Source of the DNA: JAVBQF01 sp031549195
GTDB lineage: Bacteria; Bacillota_I; Bacilli_A; RF39; UBA660
DNA: 18,732 nucleotides
Direction of reading: 5' to 3'
Assembly: GCA_031549195.1 (NCBI GenBank)
Contig: JAVBQF010000037.1
Coordinates: forward strand, 1 to 18,732
Below are positions 1-7,800 of the stretch, piece by piece. Each line of letters starts with the position of its first letter. The first letter of the stretch is position 1. A program made the translations under genes and the position numbers. Under the pieces are notes generated by a model, which was not told the origin of the DNA, searched no databases, and saw only the letters and a list, made by a program, of their open reading frames with translations.

Positions 1-478
1 ACCCAAATATAATAAACACAAACGGAACTGATACTAATAGGCCAATTAATACTCTTTTAATTTTTTTTGATTCATCTTTTGTTACTAAACTCAACCAATC
101 TAATATAACCCCAAGATGTGAAAGTGGATAAAAAATATTATTAAGAATATTCTTTATAAATTTAAATAATCCATTTGATACTTCTAGTTTTTTTGTTATC
201 AATAACACTGTTGTAATCAATAATGTTACTATAATGACCATATTAGACAGATACCATATTTTATTCGCACTGAAGAAATAGTTTAAAGGTATTATTGCTG
301 CTGGAATAAGTAATAACTTTGCTTTATGGTTTGGTGTAAGTAGATAAAAGCCAAGTATCTCTAATAGACAAAACATTGTTAATCCAAGTGATGGAAATTC
401 ACCACCAAATACTAAGTATAAAAAAGCTATTGTAGATACTAAAAAATAAGTAATTAGGTATTTTTTATTTTCTTTCAT
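1..478 (-). CDS. DUF4173-like multi-pass membrane protein, 3' part outside the window
   Basis: This reading frame begins at an ATG (478-476) that overlaps the stop codon of the HTH gene by one base (TAATG) and stays open to the left edge, giving about 159 residues. The product starts MKENKKYLITYF and consists of successive hydrophobic segments (roughly residues 8-25, 33-47, 55-70, 75-95). A more polar stretch with K/E-rich residues follows, and then another hydrophobic segment, VLIGLLVSVPFVFIIFG, at the edge. That layout, and the RVLIGLL-type segment, resemble the DUF4153/DUF4173 membrane family, which in my recollection often sits beside DUF2975 and YozG-like genes. The overlap indicates translational coupling to the regulator. 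The family assignment is by recollection and the C-terminal half is unseen; that it is a coding membrane protein is much safer than the family name. Confidence 0.72.
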   Translation of the reverse strand, partial: MKENKKYLITYFLVSTIAFLYLVFGGEFPSLGLTMFCLLEILGFYLLTPNHKAKLLLIPAAIIPLNYFFSANKIWYLSNMVIIVTLLITTVLLITKKLEVSNGLFKFIKNILNNIFYPLSHLGVILDWLSLVTKDESKKIKRVLIGLLVSVPFVFIIFG

Positions 479-687
479 TATTTATCCTCCACATATTCTA
501 AAATATCACTAGGTTGGCAATCAAGTTCCTTACATATTTCCTCAAGAGTTGAAAATCTAATTGCCTTTGCCTTATTTGTTTTTAAAATTGATAGATTAGC
601 GGGTGTTATATTTATTCTTTCAGCTAGTTCAATTAAACCTGTTTTTCTTTTCGCCATCATTACATCTAAATTTACTATTATTGCCAT
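478..687 (-). CDS. YozG-like Cro/CI-family HTH transcriptional regulator
   Basis: A 69-residue DNA-binding protein consisting of one helix-turn-helix domain and little else. The hydrophobic start MAIIVNLDVMMAKRK is typical of the YozG family and supports using the first ATG rather than the internal Met10/Met11. The HTH core runs about residues 17-45 (LIELAERINITPANLSILKT). It is followed by an RFSTLEEICKELDCQPSDILEY helix-and-tail segment characteristic of small Xre/Cro regulators. The gene lies between the DUF2975 gene (stop only one base upstream of this ATG) and the DUF4173-like gene (one-base overlap), so all three are co-transcribed. In known Bacillota examples such a regulator accompanies DUF2975 membrane proteins. 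Autoregulation through the inverted repeat at 1180-1195 is an inference. Confidence 0.92.
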   Translation of the reverse strand: MAIIVNLDVMMAKRKTGLIELAERINITPANLSILKTNKAKAIRFSTLEEICKELDCQPSDILEYVEDK

Positions 688-688
688 A

Positions 689-1141
689 TTATATTACCCC
701 ATCATTTTCTTCCTTATAATATAATGCTCTCTTAAACAAATCTTTCAGCGTTAAGAAAAGGAGTGTTGCTATTAAGAATACAACAACAATTACTAATGTT
801 CCAAGCGTAAAATAAAGAATTAATTTTAAAGTATATATAATTGAAATTATCAAGGTTGATAAAGCAATCTTTCTTAAATAATTTATTGTTCTCATATTAA
901 ATGGATTATCTTCTAATACTTCTTTTAAAATAAGTTTTAATTGCCATACTATATATAACGCGACTAAACCAGAAGATATGATAATGACATTAAGACTTAA
1001 TTGTGAAAAATTAGAATATTTCATCAGTTCACCCCACCACTTTACAAAGTATGGTACTAAAAAACAAGAAATTATTCCCAATATAAATACAATATCAACA
1101 ACAATTTTAGTAACACTATAAACTAAACTTTTCTGTTTCAT
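689..1141 (-). CDS. DUF2975 family membrane protein
   Basis: A membrane protein of 150 residues from the chosen ATG. Four hydrophobic segments are visible, near residues 8-30, 45-65, 88-108 and 113-133. Between the second and third is the motif NPFNMRTINYLRKIA, a hallmark of the DUF2975 (YoaS-like) family. An upstream TTG at 1159 would add six residues. The ATG at 1141 is preferred because a GGAG Shine-Dalgarno (1150-1153) sits 8 bases before it, inside the longer version. It is the first gene of the operon with the YozG-like regulator and the DUF4173-like protein. Function is unknown in general; the conserved pairing with a small HTH protein suggests a membrane sensor or partner for it, which is inference. 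Confidence 0.88.
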   Translation of the reverse strand: MKQKSLVYSVTKIVVDIVFILGIISCFLVPYFVKWWGELMKYSNFSQLSLNVIIISSGLVALYIVWQLKLILKEVLEDNPFNMRTINYLRKIALSTLIISIIYTLKLILYFTLGTLVIVVVFLIATLLFLTLKDLFKRALYYKEENDGVI

Positions 1142-1170
1142 AAATTCAACTCCATTCAATTTATATTCTT

Positions 1171-1199
1171 ATCCTAATACTTTTATTACTAAAAGTCAA
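1171..1199 (-). promoter_or_regulatory. Promoter of the DUF2975/HTH operon, with an inverted repeat in the spacer
   Basis: On the minus strand, TTGACT (1199-1194) is followed after exactly 17 bases by TAGGAT (1176-1171). This is a 5/6 and 4/6 match to the vegetative sigma consensus, about 30 bases ahead of the DUF2975 ATG. The spacer and the last two bases of the -35 box contain the inverted repeat CTTTTA-4-TAAAAG (1180-1195). A dimeric Cro-type regulator encoded in the same operon could plausibly bind there. Confidence 0.55.
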
Positions 1200-1224
1200 T
1201 ATATTTTTATCGATAAACAATAAT

Positions 1225-1264
1225 TATAAAAAATAAAAAAACACTATAGTTACCTATAATGTTT
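1225..1264 (-). terminator. Rho-independent terminator after the thioredoxin-like gene
   Basis: Arms at 1254-1264 and 1239-1249 pair over 11 bases on the minus-strand RNA, with a single G-U wobble and a 4-base loop. A T-rich tract (TTTATTTTTTAT type) follows immediately. The hairpin starts 15 bases past the stop codon of the thioredoxin-like gene, so it ends the cardiolipin synthase/pyrophosphatase/thioredoxin unit and insulates the DUF2975 operon. Confidence 0.8.
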
Positions 1265-1278
1265 TGATTATTTACTTT

Positions 1279-1884
1279 TTACTTAAACCCATTTTGCTCT
1301 AATAGATTTACAAATGTTGATAATTCAGCATATCCAGTAAAACCATCAACTAGTTTTCCGTCTTTAACAATAATAGTCATAGGTGTAGCACCAAATTCAT
1401 TTTTATGATATTCTTCCATACCACTTACTGTTGGCATATCAACTATTGCGTCATGACTAGCTTGATCAATAATACTATTACTATTAAAATCTATTATTTT
1501 AGATATATCAATGTATAATATTTCTATATCATATTTTTCTTGTAGCTCCTTTAATACTGGAACAAATTTAACACACCAGCTACAAGTAGAACGCCCTATA
1601 TATACCACTTTATTTTCACCTTGAGTATTATTTGCAAGCTCTGTACCTTTAATTTCTTTAAAAGTACTTACATCATAATCTTGATTCTCTTCTTCGTTCT
1701 TATTTTCACTGTTAGATTTATTACTATTATTATGATTCTCTGCACTATGCCAAATTAACAATCCTGTATTAACAATTAGTACTGCTAATATTAGTATCAA
1801 ACAGACAAATACTCTATCTGTCTTTGCAACTGTTTTAATTTGTTTTTCAACTTTTTTTTCTTCTAATTTTTCCTTTGCTTTCAT
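1279..1884 (-). CDS. Membrane-anchored thioredoxin-like protein (CSWC active site)
   Basis: A 201-residue protein with a lysine-rich cytoplasmic start, one transmembrane segment (about residues 24-45) and a polar Asn/Glu/Ser linker to about residue 75. A thioredoxin fold on the outer face follows. The redox motif is C101-S-W-C104 after the strand VVYIGRST, and the cis-proline is in GATPMTIIVKDGK (Pro168). It resembles the bacteriocin-accessory (Bta-like) thioredoxin branch, which carries the same long alpha-helical insertion between the motif and the cis-Pro. The sequence shows a tethered thiol-disulfide oxidoreductase but does not show its substrate, and no bacteriocin genes are nearby. The start is fixed by GGAGG four bases before the ATG. 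It lies 62 bases downstream of the pyrophosphatase and has its own candidate promoter. Confidence 0.9.
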   Translation of the reverse strand: MKAKEKLEEKKVEKQIKTVAKTDRVFVCLILILAVLIVNTGLLIWHSAENHNNSNKSNSENKNEEENQDYDVSTFKEIKGTELANNTQGENKVVYIGRSTCSWCVKFVPVLKELQEKYDIEILYIDISKIIDFNSNSIIDQASHDAIVDMPTVSGMEEYHKNEFGATPMTIIVKDGKLVDGFTGYAELSTFVNLLEQNGFK

Positions 1885-1904
1885 ACTACCTCCGTACTTT
1901 AATA

Positions 1905-1933
1905 AGTATACTTAATAAATGTTAAAACATCAA
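1905..1933 (-). promoter_or_regulatory. Internal promoter for the thioredoxin-like gene
   Basis: TTGATG (1933-1928), a 17-base spacer and TATACT (1910-1905) on the minus strand form a reasonable vegetative promoter just 20 bases ahead of the thioredoxin start. The -10 box lies inside a perfect 12-base palindrome (1903-1914, TAAGTATACTTA), which could also serve as a binding site. It would allow expression independent of the upstream cardiolipin synthase gene. Confidence 0.45.
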
Positions 1934-1946
1934 TATATTTTCGCAT

Positions 1947-2279
1947 TTATCTTATTATTTCTGATTCAAAAAATCTCTCTTGAAATTCTACTAATGCCTT
2001 TATTTGATCATCATTATATTCTTTATTTGATACAACTAATTTATCGTCATTATCATTTTTACGTTTTATTATTGCAATTACTTTTCCACTAAACTCTTCT
2101 ACTGGTTCAAATATACCTAATACATATGCATCTAATTCTTCTCCATCACCACTTATTGTGTTTTCAATATATCCATAATTTAAAGGATATATAAAATTCC
2201 AATTTGGATGAGTACTTCCAAACTTTCTATCAATTTTTACTACTACTTCTTTTCCTAAATAATTTTTATTGTCTTCCAT
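1947..2279 (-). CDS. Short-form inorganic pyrophosphatase
   Basis: A 110-residue family I (soluble) inorganic pyrophosphatase, expected to hydrolyse diphosphate to two orthophosphates with Mg2+. Visible family features are the early VVVKIDRKFGSTHP strand, IYPLNYGYI and the signature region SGDGEELDAYVLG. The usual D-x-D-P-x-D metal-binding signature reads D-G-E-E-L-D here, with Glu in place of the second Asp. At 110 residues it is shorter than typical bacterial enzymes of about 170-180, and matches a compact clade I recall from Bacillota. Its AAGGAG Shine-Dalgarno overlaps the stop of the cardiolipin synthase gene 12 bases upstream, so the two are translationally coupled. Catalytic activity of the short form is assumed from family membership. 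Confidence 0.85.
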   Translation of the reverse strand: MEDNKNYLGKEVVVKIDRKFGSTHPNWNFIYPLNYGYIENTISGDGEELDAYVLGIFEPVEEFSGKVIAIIKRKNDNDDKLVVSNKEYNDDQIKALVEFQERFFESEIIR

Positions 2280-2291
2280 ATAAAACTCTCC

Positions 2292-3830
2292 TTACATTAA
2301 TGGTGCAAACAATCTCATAACTCTTCCCATAAATCTTTTTACAATACAATATGACTTTAAGTCTCTTACAGTAACTTCTCTACATTTTTTTAATGTTTCT
2401 TGAAAGTCTCTTTCAACGTCATTAACTACCTTATGTTTATACATAAACACGGCACATTCAAAATGTAGATATAAGCTTCTATAGTCCATATTAATTGTAC
2501 CAACTACAGCTTTTTCACCATCACTTACAAATTGCTTTGCATGCGTAAATCCAGGTAAATATTCATATATCTTAACACCTGCCTCTAACAGTTCTTTAAA
2601 ATATGTTCTACCTAGCAAAGCGACTGTTTCATTATCACTGTTACAAGGAACAATCAATTTAACATCTATACCCTTTAATGCTGCATTTATAAGCGAAGTC
2701 ATCATTTCATTATCAACAATAAAATAAGGAGTAATAATATGGACATACTCTTTTGCAGTATTTAGTATTTCCATATAAGTAAATTCACCTATCTGTTTAT
2801 CTTCCAATGGACTTGATCCAAATGGTAAAACATAACCACTATTTATAGTTTTCTTGTGGATACCAAAATAATTAGAATAATTTTCCTTATCCTTCTCTTT
2901 TATATTCCACATTTCCAAAAACATTGTTACAAAACTATCCACAGCTTGTCCTGATAACTTTACTGCCGTATCTTTCCAATGTCCATGTCTATCAATTTCA
3001 TTTATATACTCATCAGCTAAATTTATTCCACCAGTGTACGCTATAAGACCGTCTATAATCAATATTTTTCTATGATCTCTATAATTATAATGAGTTGATA
3101 TGATTGGTTTTATAGGAGCATATTGTTTAGCTTTTATCCCAAATTCCCTCAATTCATGAGTATAATAAACTGGTAATGTTGAAAAAGAACAAGTCCCATC
3201 GTACATAACCCTAACTTCTATTCCATCCCTTATCTTTTCTTTTAATATCTCTAAAATACTATCCCACATCTTACCATTAGCAATTATAAAATATTCTAAA
3301 AATATATATTTCTTTGCCTTCTTCAACTCTATTAAGAGATCTTCATACATTAATTCTCCAAGAGGGAAATATTTAATATTAGTATTTTTATACATTGGAT
3401 AGTTTGCAACATTTTTCATATATGTTGTGTAATTATAAACATTTCTATCCAATATTTTTATCTCTTCTTTTATTTTATTATCTTGAACTAAATATGGTAA
3501 TGTTTCATATCTTAAAAGCCTCAATCTTTTACCAATGAGCCTTGCTCCTATTTGAAATTGTACTATTAAATAAAAAGTTAATCCAAGAATAGGAAATATC
3601 AATACAATTACCATCCATGAAAGTTTAAAAGCTGGATTCTCATTCTCATTTAGTATTCTTACAACTACTAATAAACTAAATAAAGCATAACCTCCTAAGA
3701 ACCAAACTGCATAACTTGCAAAGAAAAACATTACTACTGCAATTATAAAAATCTGCAAAAATATTGCAATTGATGCCATTAAAATTCTACTAAACAATAC
3801 TTTTGATGGTAAATTTCTCCATCCCTTCAT
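2292..3830 (-). CDS. cls: Cardiolipin synthase (two-HKD phospholipase D family)
   Basis: A 512-residue membrane enzyme that should condense two phosphatidylglycerols into cardiolipin and glycerol. The N-terminus carries hydrophobic segments at about 12-38, 40-60 and 71-92, the last two matching the PLDc_N tether. Two PLD catalytic motifs follow. HKD1 is H253-R-K255 with D260 and the GG pair at 267-268; HKD2 is H430-A-K432 with D437 and G444/N447. Length and layout are those of a complete bacterial Cls. GGAAG lies about 12 bases before the ATG, and an extended -10 promoter lies further upstream. It is the first gene of a unit with the pyrophosphatase and thioredoxin-like genes. The symbol reflects the family; which Cls paralogue it is cannot be told. 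Confidence 0.95.
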   Translation of the reverse strand: MKGWRNLPSKVLFSRILMASIAIFLQIFIIAVVMFFFASYAVWFLGGYALFSLLVVVRILNENENPAFKLSWMVIVLIFPILGLTFYLIVQFQIGARLIGKRLRLLRYETLPYLVQDNKIKEEIKILDRNVYNYTTYMKNVANYPMYKNTNIKYFPLGELMYEDLLIELKKAKKYIFLEYFIIANGKMWDSILEILKEKIRDGIEVRVMYDGTCSFSTLPVYYTHELREFGIKAKQYAPIKPIISTHYNYRDHRKILIIDGLIAYTGGINLADEYINEIDRHGHWKDTAVKLSGQAVDSFVTMFLEMWNIKEKDKENYSNYFGIHKKTINSGYVLPFGSSPLEDKQIGEFTYMEILNTAKEYVHIITPYFIVDNEMMTSLINAALKGIDVKLIVPCNSDNETVALLGRTYFKELLEAGVKIYEYLPGFTHAKQFVSDGEKAVVGTINMDYRSLYLHFECAVFMYKHKVVNDVERDFQETLKKCREVTVRDLKSYCIVKRFMGRVMRLFAPLM

Positions 3831-3856
3831 AATATCACTTCCATTACTACAATTTT

Positions 3857-3865
3857 ATTATATCA
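3857..3865 (-). promoter_or_regulatory. Extended -10 promoter for cardiolipin synthase
   Basis: On the minus strand TGATATAAT (3865-3857) is a perfect TGn-TATAAT extended -10 element, 26 bases upstream of the cls ATG. No good -35 box stands 16-18 bases further upstream, which fits an extended -10 promoter. Confidence 0.5.
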
Positions 3866-3953
3866 CGAAATGATAAAACCACGTTTAAGTATAAGTTTGT
3901 ATACCTATTTATATCCAATTGTTTTTAAGAAAATAAAATCATTATTATAAATT

Positions 3954-3992
3954 AAAAGGCATTAGAGCGTTAAACTTTCTCCAAAGCCTTTT
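3954..3992 (-). terminator. Probable terminator after the CmpB-like gene
   Basis: AAAAGGC (3954-3960) and GCCTTTT (3986-3992) are inverted repeats that can form a 7-base outer stem around an imperfect inner part. On the minus strand it ends in a short T-run followed by T/A-rich sequence, 28 bases past the stop of the upstream membrane protein gene. The stem is weak and could function in either direction. Confidence 0.4.
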
Positions 3993-4019
3993 ACAACATT
4001 AACATTTAAATTAAGTTAA

Positions 4020-4700
4020 TTAGTCATCATGTATCATATTAGGATATATTTTTTTTAAGAACTCGTCAGTATAAATTTTATCATACCATTCACCTAAGAT
4101 AGTAATAGGTGGATGTCCCTTAAGCCTATTTGCTTGTCTAAATAATGCAGTATATGAAACAAACATATCCAAACACATAAATACAACCATTATAGGTAAG
4201 GCAATTTTTGCAAAGTTATGTGGTATCCTAGATATTAATTTACATATAAATGGATAAATAAACTTCATAAATATTAATCCTCCAAGACCCCAAAACAACA
4301 TAAACGGTATCGTTGTCCTTCCACCTATATTTAAAAAGTAACCACTATAGTCCCAAGATGTCGCATTAAATAGTTCTTCCCCAATTAAACTCAGTGAATA
4401 TTCAGATATTCCCCCAATTAAGCAAGAATATAAATAAGTTAAATACCATGGTCTCTTATTAACATTCTTTCCAAGCAAGAAAACAAATCCTGCAAATCCA
4501 AAACCATAAATTGGATTAAATGGTCCATATATAATACCTTTTCTCGATTCCCAAACTCCATTTTTAATCAAATTAAAAATCTGTTCATAATACACTCCAA
4601 TAATACATCCTATTAAAAAAAACATAAATATTTGAGCAAATCCCCAGTTCTCTGCAAAGACTCTTTTTTCTTTATTTTCAACTTTCTTATTTTTCTTCAT
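4020..4700 (-). CDS. CmpB-like putative ABC transporter permease family membrane protein
   Basis: A 226-residue polytopic membrane protein. After a Lys/Glu-rich start, the first hydrophobic segment (about 22-37) leads into EQIFNLIKNG and then KGIIYGPFNPIYGFGF. The GP-x-x-PIYGFG box is the hallmark of the family annotated as putative ABC transporter permease (ABC_trans_CmpB). About five more hydrophobic stretches follow, ending in a soluble tail. No ABC ATPase is nearby, so a transport role is not supported by context. A GTG at 4709 would add three residues but is only two bases from AGGAG (4712-4716); the ATG at 4700 is preferred at 11 bases. It is flanked by its own promoter and a probable terminator, so it is likely monocistronic. 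Confidence 0.88.
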   Translation of the reverse strand: MKKNKKVENKEKRVFAENWGFAQIFMFFLIGCIIGVYYEQIFNLIKNGVWESRKGIIYGPFNPIYGFGFAGFVFLLGKNVNKRPWYLTYLYSCLIGGISEYSLSLIGEELFNATSWDYSGYFLNIGGRTTIPFMLFWGLGGLIFMKFIYPFICKLISRIPHNFAKIALPIMVVFMCLDMFVSYTALFRQANRLKGHPPITILGEWYDKIYTDEFLKKIYPNMIHDD

Positions 4701-4722
4701 ACTACTCACTACTCCTAAAATG

Positions 4723-4752
4723 ATTATAACAAAGAATAAGACATTTTGCCAT
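4723..4752 (-). promoter_or_regulatory. Promoter of the CmpB-like gene
   Basis: On the minus strand ATGGCA (4752-4747), an 18-base spacer and TATAAT (4728-4723) preceded by TGT (an extended -10) form a good vegetative promoter 22 bases before the ATG. It diverges from the plus-strand gene that begins at 4855. Confidence 0.55.
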
Positions 4753-4810
4753 TTATATATATTATTTTAAAATTTGGCACATTAAAACAAGCATCTTTTT
4801 ATTTTTTTTA

Positions 4811-4816
4811 TATAAT
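4811..4816 (+). promoter_or_regulatory. Candidate -10 box for the giant repeat protein gene
   Basis: A perfect TATAAT lies 38 bases ahead of the chosen ATG at 4855 and follows a long T-run. There is no convincing -35 box at the standard distance. Possible sigma-E, sigma-G or sigma-K spacings were looked for by eye without a clear match, so the sigma factor is undecided. Confidence 0.3.
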
Positions 4817-4840
4817 ATCGTAGATAAATATTAGCAAAAT

Positions 4841-4845
4841 AGGAG
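4841..4845 (+). promoter_or_regulatory. Shine-Dalgarno that decides the start of the giant repeat protein
   Basis: AGGAG directly abuts an ATG at 4846 (spacing zero, unusable) and is 9 bases from the in-frame ATG at 4855. The second ATG is therefore the likely start, giving MPIDITQDLN. Confidence 0.75.
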
Positions 4846-4854
4846 ATGATAAAA

Positions 4855-7800
4855 ATGCCAATAGATATCACACAAGACTTGAACATAGATGTTAATGAGA
4901 TTTCTGTAGAAACAAAAACTATAAATAATACATACGATTCTGGAACCCCAGGAACATATCTTCCAGGAATTGATTGCTCAGCTACTGATAACGTTTCAAA
5001 AGGAATCTTAACAACATATAAAATAGGAATTGCTTTATCTAGCAAGTCAGGAACAACTTATCCGCTAGATAAATTATTTGCTCAAGTCGTTGAAGATCCT
5101 AAAACTGATGGAACAGGCATTGTTAAAATGCATTATATAAATACAAATAATGATTGTCTAGATACAACCGATGACGGCCTAAATACATTAGTAAACGGAA
5201 ATAATGCTGTTATGAATAGTGTCGTTTTAAATGGTGCTTCAGGTATTTCTTCTACATCAACAATTAATTTTGATGTAGAAATAAAGTATAATCAAATTAA
5301 TTGGAAATCTAAAATAATGCCTAATATTAGAATTGGTGTTGTAAAAGATGATATTACAGTTTTTTCAAATCCAATTAGTCTTAGTGAAACTAGACTAAGT
5401 GCAAAAGCTAATCTTAGATCGTATTTGACTTTTTCAAGTAGCATATGGTCTAATATTAGATTAACCAAAAAAGACAACGTAGATGGTTTCTATGCACCAT
5501 TCTTTTTAGTAACAGACAAGACAGATATTGCAAATGTTGCTCATCTAACAGAGGCTCCAATTTTTAGTGTAGTTAATTACTATCTTAATTTAGCATATAC
5601 AATTGATTCAATTCCGGTCACTTTAAATGTAGATAACATAGATATTTCTGTTGGAACAGGGTACACTGTACTTTCTAAAGAACTAAATGGAACAATTTTA
5701 AAGTTAAGCCTACAAAAAAATAATTCCACTTCTCATAATTACCCATACATTACAATAACACCCTTTATTCCGTATACCAAAGGTAGTGAAAACAGTGTTA
5801 ACTTAAACCTAACTGCCTCATTTGATACATCCTCAGTTCCATATGGTACTGAATATACTGATTTTCAAAATAGTTGTATTTTCAATCCTTTATCTATCGG
5901 ATCAATCACAACTTCAGTTAATATTCCATTAGCAACAACTACTGAAGTAGTTCTATTCGATTATGTTAATGGCGACTATAACTTAACAGATAAATTAATA
6001 ACAAATTATATATCAATAACAAACAATAATTTTATCAAATTGAATAAGAGCAAATTTTTACTAGTATTACAAAGCGAAGTTAGTTACTTTGATGATAATA
6101 CTCCATCATTTGATGTTTCTTATTATTCACCAACTGGAGATTTAAGTCTTTATACTGCACTTCCAAGTGAATACACATATAAATTTGGCTATGTAGATAC
6201 TGATTTAGTAACAAACTATAATACTATTTCTAAAAGTATTTTAGATGGAAATGTTTTCTTAGGCACATATCAAGAAATAATAGATAGTGGTCATAATCCT
6301 AACATTTTACAAGCAGAAGTAGTAAGCGAGATATTTGATAAATTCATCTATGATGCAGCTAAAGAAGTAAAGATTACTTTTGCAAAAAATAATTTAGTCC
6401 ATATTAATAATGCAGATTTTAAGATGCTTTATGAAAGTGATCCAATGAATCCCTTTAATTCTCATCTTTACTTAACAACAAGGTTAAATACAATATATAC
6501 AACTGTAGCAGAAGCAATGCTTGCTCATAGCACAAAACTCGGACTAGGTGATGAATTTACAGATGTAAATAGCAATATAATGCTTTATTTAGCAACAGCA
6601 AACAGCACTTTTTCGCCTACTTTAACAAGATTTGGAACAACATCAACCATTAGAAAAGATATTCCTGTAATTAAAAAAACTTCTGAACTAGCTGGAAGAA
6701 TTATGGATGATAAATTTAACTATCTAACAGATGTTTATAATTATGGTAATACATATTACATAGGCTATTTTTGCAATAACACTGGACTTTCTAATCAAGG
6801 CTATGGAACGTTTGAAGCTGGAACAAAGATTACTTTTTCCATTTCAGAAAACATCCTAAAACATATGTATATTACAGGAAATCCAACTATCAGATATAAT
6901 ACTGGAAGTGGTTATGACATAGTTGATACAATCACCAATTATCAAATAAACATGAATAATATAGAAGTAACTATTCCTAATTCACTTCACCTAATGAAAG
7001 ATTATTACATCATGGTTCCAGTAAGATTTAGTATCATTTCTGAAAATTTAACTTTTAATACAAATCCAACTATTTTTGATGAAAGTAAGTTTATTCTAAC
7101 TGATTTAGGATTTATTACAACTGGTTTAAGTGCTGCAACACCATTTTTTGATGTAAATAACACTTATTCTAGTACAATAATTCATGGAGCAGGGATAGAC
7201 TTTTCCGGATTAATTGTAAGTAGCGAATATTACGAAAACAATAAAAGTACTAATTTTATTGCTACAATAACAAATCAAGTCAACAATCTAACAAATATAT
7301 ATATGGGACTTAGTGTTCCTACGAACAGATTTAATCGTGTTGAGACATCAAATAACACAAGGAATGCATACATTGAAAATATAACAAGATTTAACCCATC
7401 TAGTATAATTTATTATCAAACAGATGCAGCTGTGATACAATCAGACATCGATATTATGAAAGAAATAAATATACCTGGAACTAACTTGCAGATATATTAT
7501 GATACAGAAGTAATAAATAATTGGACTTTATATAATGATGGTGATACATTACCAGATGATGTAGTAATGCTTATGGCATATACACCAGATGTAATTGAGG
7601 GAGACACAGTAAGGGTTGACTATGAGGTATTAATGGATATTCCTAGTGCTAGTCCAAGTGGTACATATATTAACAGCGGAGAGTTCATTTATTATTCTAG
7701 TGCATCTAGCATAGAAACATCTAGTAATATGGTTACAATATATAATCAAAAGCAAGACGATGTTCTTTCAATCACTAAAGCACCTCTTGAGACTATTGTA

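Noticed and set aside
1279..1884. Bacteriocin locus around the Bta-like thioredoxin
   Set aside because: No short precursor peptide, leader with double glycine, or dedicated transporter is found in the adjoining sequence.
4960..4975. LPxxD-like string near the N-terminus of the giant protein as a sortase signal
   Set aside because: It is at the wrong end of the protein and is not followed by a hydrophobic segment and basic tail.
4782..5477. Two minus-strand open frames opposite the start of the giant plus-strand gene
   Set aside because: They lie inside a continuous 1470-codon frame on the other strand, lack Shine-Dalgarno sequences and show no family features.
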